Below the pieces are notes generated by a model. It saw only the letters and a program-made list of their open reading frames with translations, had not been told where the DNA came from and searched no databases. From the NCBI GenBank assembly GCA_040218815.1, contig JAVJQS010000008.1:124001-188000 (forward strand): a DNA stretch of 64,000 nt, given 5' to 3'. This document shows, piece after piece, positions 61,228 to 64,000 of the stretch; positions within the stretch are counted from its first letter, which is position 1; every line of letters starts with the position of its first letter. The stretch is from JAVJQS01 sp040218815. GTDB taxonomy: Bacteria > Bacteroidota > Bacteroidia > Flavobacteriales_E > Vicingaceae. The position numbers were made by a program, and so were the translations under genes.

Positions 61228-61764
61228 TTATTTTTTTATATTAATTTTTTCCAATTTCTTTTGCAACAATGTTCGTGCTCTAGAATATTGTGATTTTGAC
61301 GTATTTTCTGAAATTTCCAATAGTTCACCAATTTCTTTGTGTGAATAGCCTTCAACAGCGTACATATTAAAAACAGTACGATATCCAGTAGGCAAAGTTC
61401 TTACAACCGCAAGCAAATCTTCAGCTTGCATAGAAGAAACAATTTTTTGTTTTTCTTTCAGCAAGTAATCAACATCATCAACTGAAACGTTAAAACGTTC
61501 GTTTTTAATGCTTCGTAAATAATCTAATGCTGTATTTACCATTATTCGTCTAATCCAACCTTCTAAAGAACCAGTTCCGGAAAACGTTCCGATTTTTTTA
61601 AATACCTTAATAAATCCGTCTTGAACAATATCTTGCGCTTCGGCATAACTGTCTGCATATCTCATGCAAACTCCCGTCATAATTCTAGCATATCGATCGA
61701 AGAGGTATTTTTGAGCTGCAGCATTATTTGCTTTGCAGCCTTTTAGCATTTCCTCATCGCTCAT
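61228..61764 (-). CDS. ECF-type RNA polymerase sigma factor
   Basis: About 178 residues. Region 2 is 'YLFDRYARIMTGVCMRYA' with 'AQDIVQDGFIKVFKKIGTF'; region 4 is 'LPTGYRTVFNMYAVEGYSHKEIGELL' in sections with 'SENTSKSQYSRARTLLQKKL'. There is no region 1 or 3. ATG 61764 (MSDEEMLKGCKANN) preceded by AAAGGA is preferred over a TTG at 61788. It directs polymerase to promoters of an unknown regulon. The next gene on the same strand, four bases on, encodes its likely membrane partner. Confidence 0.92.
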   Translation of the reverse strand: MSDEEMLKGCKANNAAAQKYLFDRYARIMTGVCMRYADSYAEAQDIVQDGFIKVFKKIGTFSGTGSLEGWIRRIMVNTALDYLRSIKNERFNVSVDDVDYLLKEKQKIVSSMQAEDLLAVVRTLPTGYRTVFNMYAVEGYSHKEIGELLEISENTSKSQYSRARTLLQKKLEKINIKK

Positions 61765-61888
61765 CAATTGTCCTTTCGGCTTAGTCAAGGTTTTTATCAG
61801 TTTAGAAGATGCTATTTTTTAAAAGAAGGTTGCATCTGATTTCGTAATTTTTTCAAAATTAAGCTTAGATTAACATAGAAAAAGATTT

Positions 61889-62929
61889 CTAAGCTTTTTT
61901 TAGAGTGAATGAAAAAACTGAACCTTCGTTTACTTTACTCCGAACATTGATGCTTTGCTGATGCGCTTCAATTATGTGTTTAACAATGGCTAAGCCAAGA
62001 CCAGAGCCACCTTCAGTTCTTGAGCGTCCTTTATCTACTCTGTAAAATCGTTCAAAAAGTCGAGGTAAATGTTCCTCATTTATTCCTCTACCATTATCAG
62101 CAACTTCCACTAAAACGTTCTCATCTAAGTCAAAAAATCGAATAACTGTTTTCCCCTCTTCAACACCATAATTTATTGAATTTACAATCAGATTTGTAAA
62201 TACTTGGGATATTTTATTTGGATCCGCTTCTACAAAGATGGGCTTAGTTGGAATGTTAATTCGAAGTTTAATTCCCTTTTTCTTGGCTTTATACTCCAAA
62301 GATTCAACTACTTCTTTAGCTAAATCGGTAAGGTTAAATCGAATTTTACTCAGTGTTATCCGATTGGATTCAAGTTTAGCTATTTCATCTAAATCGTCTA
62401 CCATTTCAATCATTCGGTTGATACTTTTCTCAGCCTTCAAAAGGAAGCTCCGGTTGATCTTCTTGTCTTCTAAGCCTCCTTCTAAAAGTGTTAAAATATA
62501 CCCTTGAATACTGAAAATTGGTGTTTTTAACTCGTGTGAAACATTACCTAAAAACTCCCTTCTAAATTTTTCCTGATCTGTTAAGCGTTCAATTTCCTCT
62601 CGATTATGTTTATCCCATTCAATTACTTCTTGACGTATTTTACCAAATACATCATCTTTCATATTTAAGCTATATGGTTTTTGTTTCAGACCAACCTTCA
62701 AGTTATGGATGGTTCGATAAATCAATCGAAATTTTTTATCAATGAATTGACTAATACCCCACATAAATATGAAGTAGCAAGCTATTGAAGTGCTTGCGAA
62801 TAGTAAAAACGCAAAAAGAAAACTAAAGGGAAAGAAAATAATCCAATATAAGCTACCGAGGATAGTAACAATGGTAGCAATTAATGCAGCCAAGCGGATG
62901 GATAGCTCTTGAGGCGTTAAATTTCGCAT
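61889..62929 (-). CDS. PhoR-like sensor histidine kinase
   Basis: About 346 residues from ATG 62929; a TTG at 62977 would overlap the regulator gene by 11 bases and adds 16 residues. Two membrane helices (about 15-55) enclose almost no periplasmic domain. A short linker leads to the H-box 'FLGNVSHELKTPIFSIQGY' (phospho-accepting H132) and the ATPase domain with N-box 'NLIVNSINYG', 'VADNGRGI', 'FERFYRVDKGRSR' and 'GSGLGLAIVKHI'. With so little outside domain it may sense through the membrane or a partner. It forms a pair with the response regulator upstream. Confidence 0.92.
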   Translation of the reverse strand: MRNLTPQELSIRLAALIATIVTILGSLYWIIFFPFSFLFAFLLFASTSIACYFIFMWGISQFIDKKFRLIYRTIHNLKVGLKQKPYSLNMKDDVFGKIRQEVIEWDKHNREEIERLTDQEKFRREFLGNVSHELKTPIFSIQGYILTLLEGGLEDKKINRSFLLKAEKSINRMIEMVDDLDEIAKLESNRITLSKIRFNLTDLAKEVVESLEYKAKKKGIKLRINIPTKPIFVEADPNKISQVFTNLIVNSINYGVEEGKTVIRFFDLDENVLVEVADNGRGINEEHLPRLFERFYRVDKGRSRTEGGSGLGLAIVKHIIEAHQQSINVRSKVNEGSVFSFTLKKA

Positions 62930-62966
62930 CCTTAAAGCTAAGGGTTTTCTGGAAGATACGGAAATC

Positions 62967-63644
62967 TTAGGCCTCAAATTTATACCCTACCCCTTTGACA
63001 GTTTTTATCAAGTCTTCACCTAGTTTTTCTCTAAGCTTACGAATATGTACATCAATTGTGCGATCACCTACTACTACTTCACCGCCCCAGATGCTATTCA
63101 TGATAACCTCTCTTGTATAAACTCTTCCAGGTTTCCCCATCAATAAGGACAATAATTCAAATTCTTTCTTAGGTAAATTTAATTCATTACCATCTTTTTT
63201 TATCACATAACGTTCACGATCAATTGAAATTCCACCAACTTCAATGTCCTGAACTGTTTGTTCTGCAGACCCTTTTCTTCTTAAGATGGCCTTTACTTTA
63301 CTCACTAAAACACGTGGTTTTACTGGTTTTGTAATGTAATCGTCTGCACCTGCATCAAAACCAGCAATTTGTGAATAATCTTCTCCTCGGGCAGTCAAAA
63401 ATGCAATTAAGGTATCCTTTAGGGATGAGTCGTTTCGGATTTGGTAACAGGTTTCCATGCCGTCCATCTCTGGCATCATTACATCTAAAATAATTAAGTC
63501 TGGCTTTTCTGCTTTTGCTATTTTAATGGCTTCTTTACCATTGTCTGCTGTAAAAACTTCAAAACCTTCTTTTTTAAGGTTGTAGCCAACGATTTCTAAA
63601 ATGTCTGGTTCGTCGTCAACTAAAAGAATCTTTTCTTTTTTCAT
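62967..63644 (-). CDS. OmpR/PhoB-family response regulator
   Basis: 225 residues. Receiver domain (1-120) with acidic pocket D10/D11, phospho-acceptor D54 ('LIILDVMMPEMDG') and K107 region ('DDYITKPVKP'). The winged-helix domain (about 130-225) ends 'LGEDLIKTVKGVGYKFEA', standard for OmpR-type DNA binding. It controls transcription in answer to the kinase encoded next. A TAnnTTTG box lies 25 bases upstream. The divergent lipoprotein gene at the right edge may be a target, by position only. Confidence 0.95.
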   Translation of the reverse strand: MKKEKILLVDDEPDILEIVGYNLKKEGFEVFTADNGKEAIKIAKAEKPDLIILDVMMPEMDGMETCYQIRNDSSLKDTLIAFLTARGEDYSQIAGFDAGADDYITKPVKPRVLVSKVKAILRRKGSAEQTVQDIEVGGISIDRERYVIKKDGNELNLPKKEFELLSLLMGKPGRVYTREVIMNSIWGGEVVVGDRTIDVHIRKLREKLGEDLIKTVKGVGYKFEA

Positions 63645-63669
63645 AGTGAAGTAAAGTGAATTTCAGTCG

Positions 63670-63677
63670 CAAAAGTA
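63670..63677 (-). promoter_or_regulatory. Candidate -7 promoter box TACTTTTG for the regulator-kinase operon
   Basis: Exact TAnnTTTG match on the minus strand, 25 bases before the ATG at 63644. The rest of the 274-base divergent gap to 63919 holds no supported gene. Confidence 0.5.
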
Positions 63678-63918
63678 GCTCAATGCTTGCTGTGAAATGT
63701 TAATACAAGATTAATTATTCTATTGTTAGCTAAAACAGTAACTATTAAATGTATTTTGATTTTTTCAGGCTTTATGACCAAAAAAACCGCTTAACAATTT
63801 CTTAAAGTAGTCATAAGTTTTTAATAACCATTGCGTCATGTTGCACTTAAGAAATGGTGTTTCTTTTGCATCGAAATTCAAACTAGTTAAAAACTGAAAC
63901 AAATTAAAATTAACCAAA

Positions 63919-64000
63919 ATGAAAAAATTTAGATTTTCAAACAAATTATTAATGGGAGCAGCAATTGCAGTGGCAATGTCTGTTTCATTTTCTTCATGTT
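63919..64000 (+). CDS. Lipoprotein, N-terminal fragment cut by window edge
   Basis: The first 27 codons of a gene that continues beyond the window. They encode a typical signal peptide with a lipobox 'SVSFSSC', so the product is probably a lipoprotein; nothing of the mature domain is visible. It is divergent from the PhoB-like regulator gene, which in such layouts is sometimes next to phosphate-uptake or phosphatase genes, but no such identity can be claimed from this fragment. Confidence 0.7.
   Translation, partial: MKKFRFSNKLLMGAAIAVAMSVSFSSC

Noticed and set aside
61861..61896. Inverted repeat AAGCTTAGA / TCTAAGCTT at the end of the kinase gene as a terminator
   Set aside because: On the transcribed strand the loop is about 18 bases and the following T-run is weak, so termination is not well supported.
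63645..63918. Pho-box-like direct repeats upstream of the edge lipoprotein gene
   Set aside because: Only loose matches such as AGTCATAA and CGTCATGT were seen, without the regular spacing needed to claim an operator.

Overview
The window is AT-rich bacterial chromosome from a member of the Bacteroidota, most likely order Flavobacteriales. Lineage signs are secreted proteins with type IX secretion (T9SS) C-terminal signals, an alternative complex III operon feeding a cytochrome c oxidase, RemB/Wzi-like outer-membrane barrels, Omp28 and DUF6029 proteins, a SAM-I riboswitch before metH, and promoter boxes of the Bacteroidota form TAnnTTTG lying about 15-25 bases before many start codons. No rRNA operon, prophage, insertion sequence or CRISPR array is visible. 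The two ends cut through genes.

Layout. 1-16 kb is mostly housekeeping and envelope genes: a truncated flippase-like membrane protein, a PLP sulfur-amino-acid enzyme, a T9SS-exported M43 metalloprotease, DNA polymerase I, several secreted or lipoproteins of unknown role, a QC-like M28 peptidase, cysS, a MORN-repeat protein and an SDR-type threonine dehydrogenase. 15.6-24.6 kb holds trhO, the tyrosine-catabolism pair hmgA/hppD split by a small S23 four-helix-bundle gene, lipid genes, aspS, tadA and a tRNA-Arg(CCU). This stretch carries several intergenic clusters of 7-base repeats, two of which bracket the S23 gene in opposite orientation. 24.6-36.7 kb is the respiratory core: actABCDEF followed by oxidase subunits II and I, closed by a strong terminator. 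36.7-39.5 kb has a barrel protein, ruvB and queG. 39.6-44.1 kb is a minus-strand group with ubiX, a barrel, Omp28, DUF6029 and a TlpA-like thioredoxin. 44.2-52.1 kb carries a T9SS cargo protein, cysQ, gmd/fcl for GDP-fucose, a WecA-like glycan-initiating transferase and two RemB/Wzi-like barrels, suggesting surface-polysaccharide work. 52.1-56.3 kb is a second oxidase cluster (heme O synthase, two subunit III-type proteins, subunit IV, SCO, DUF420, a small CxxC protein). It supplies partners for the subunits encoded 16 kb earlier. 56.3-60.2 kb is metH under a SAM-I riboswitch and terminator. 60.2-63.6 kb holds an ECF sigma factor with a membrane partner ending in a T9SS/CHU_C-like domain, and a PhoR/PhoB-like two-component pair. 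The window ends in the signal peptide of a lipoprotein gene.

The most interesting points are (i) the S23 gene between inverted heptamer repeats inside the hmgA-hppD unit, resembling in plan an rRNA intervening sequence but located in an mRNA; (ii) the sigma/anti-sigma pair whose extracytoplasmic domain looks like a T9SS substrate signal; and (iii) the family of 7-base repeats confined to 17.9-24.6 kb. All functional statements rest on motif and family recognition by eye; no database search was run.
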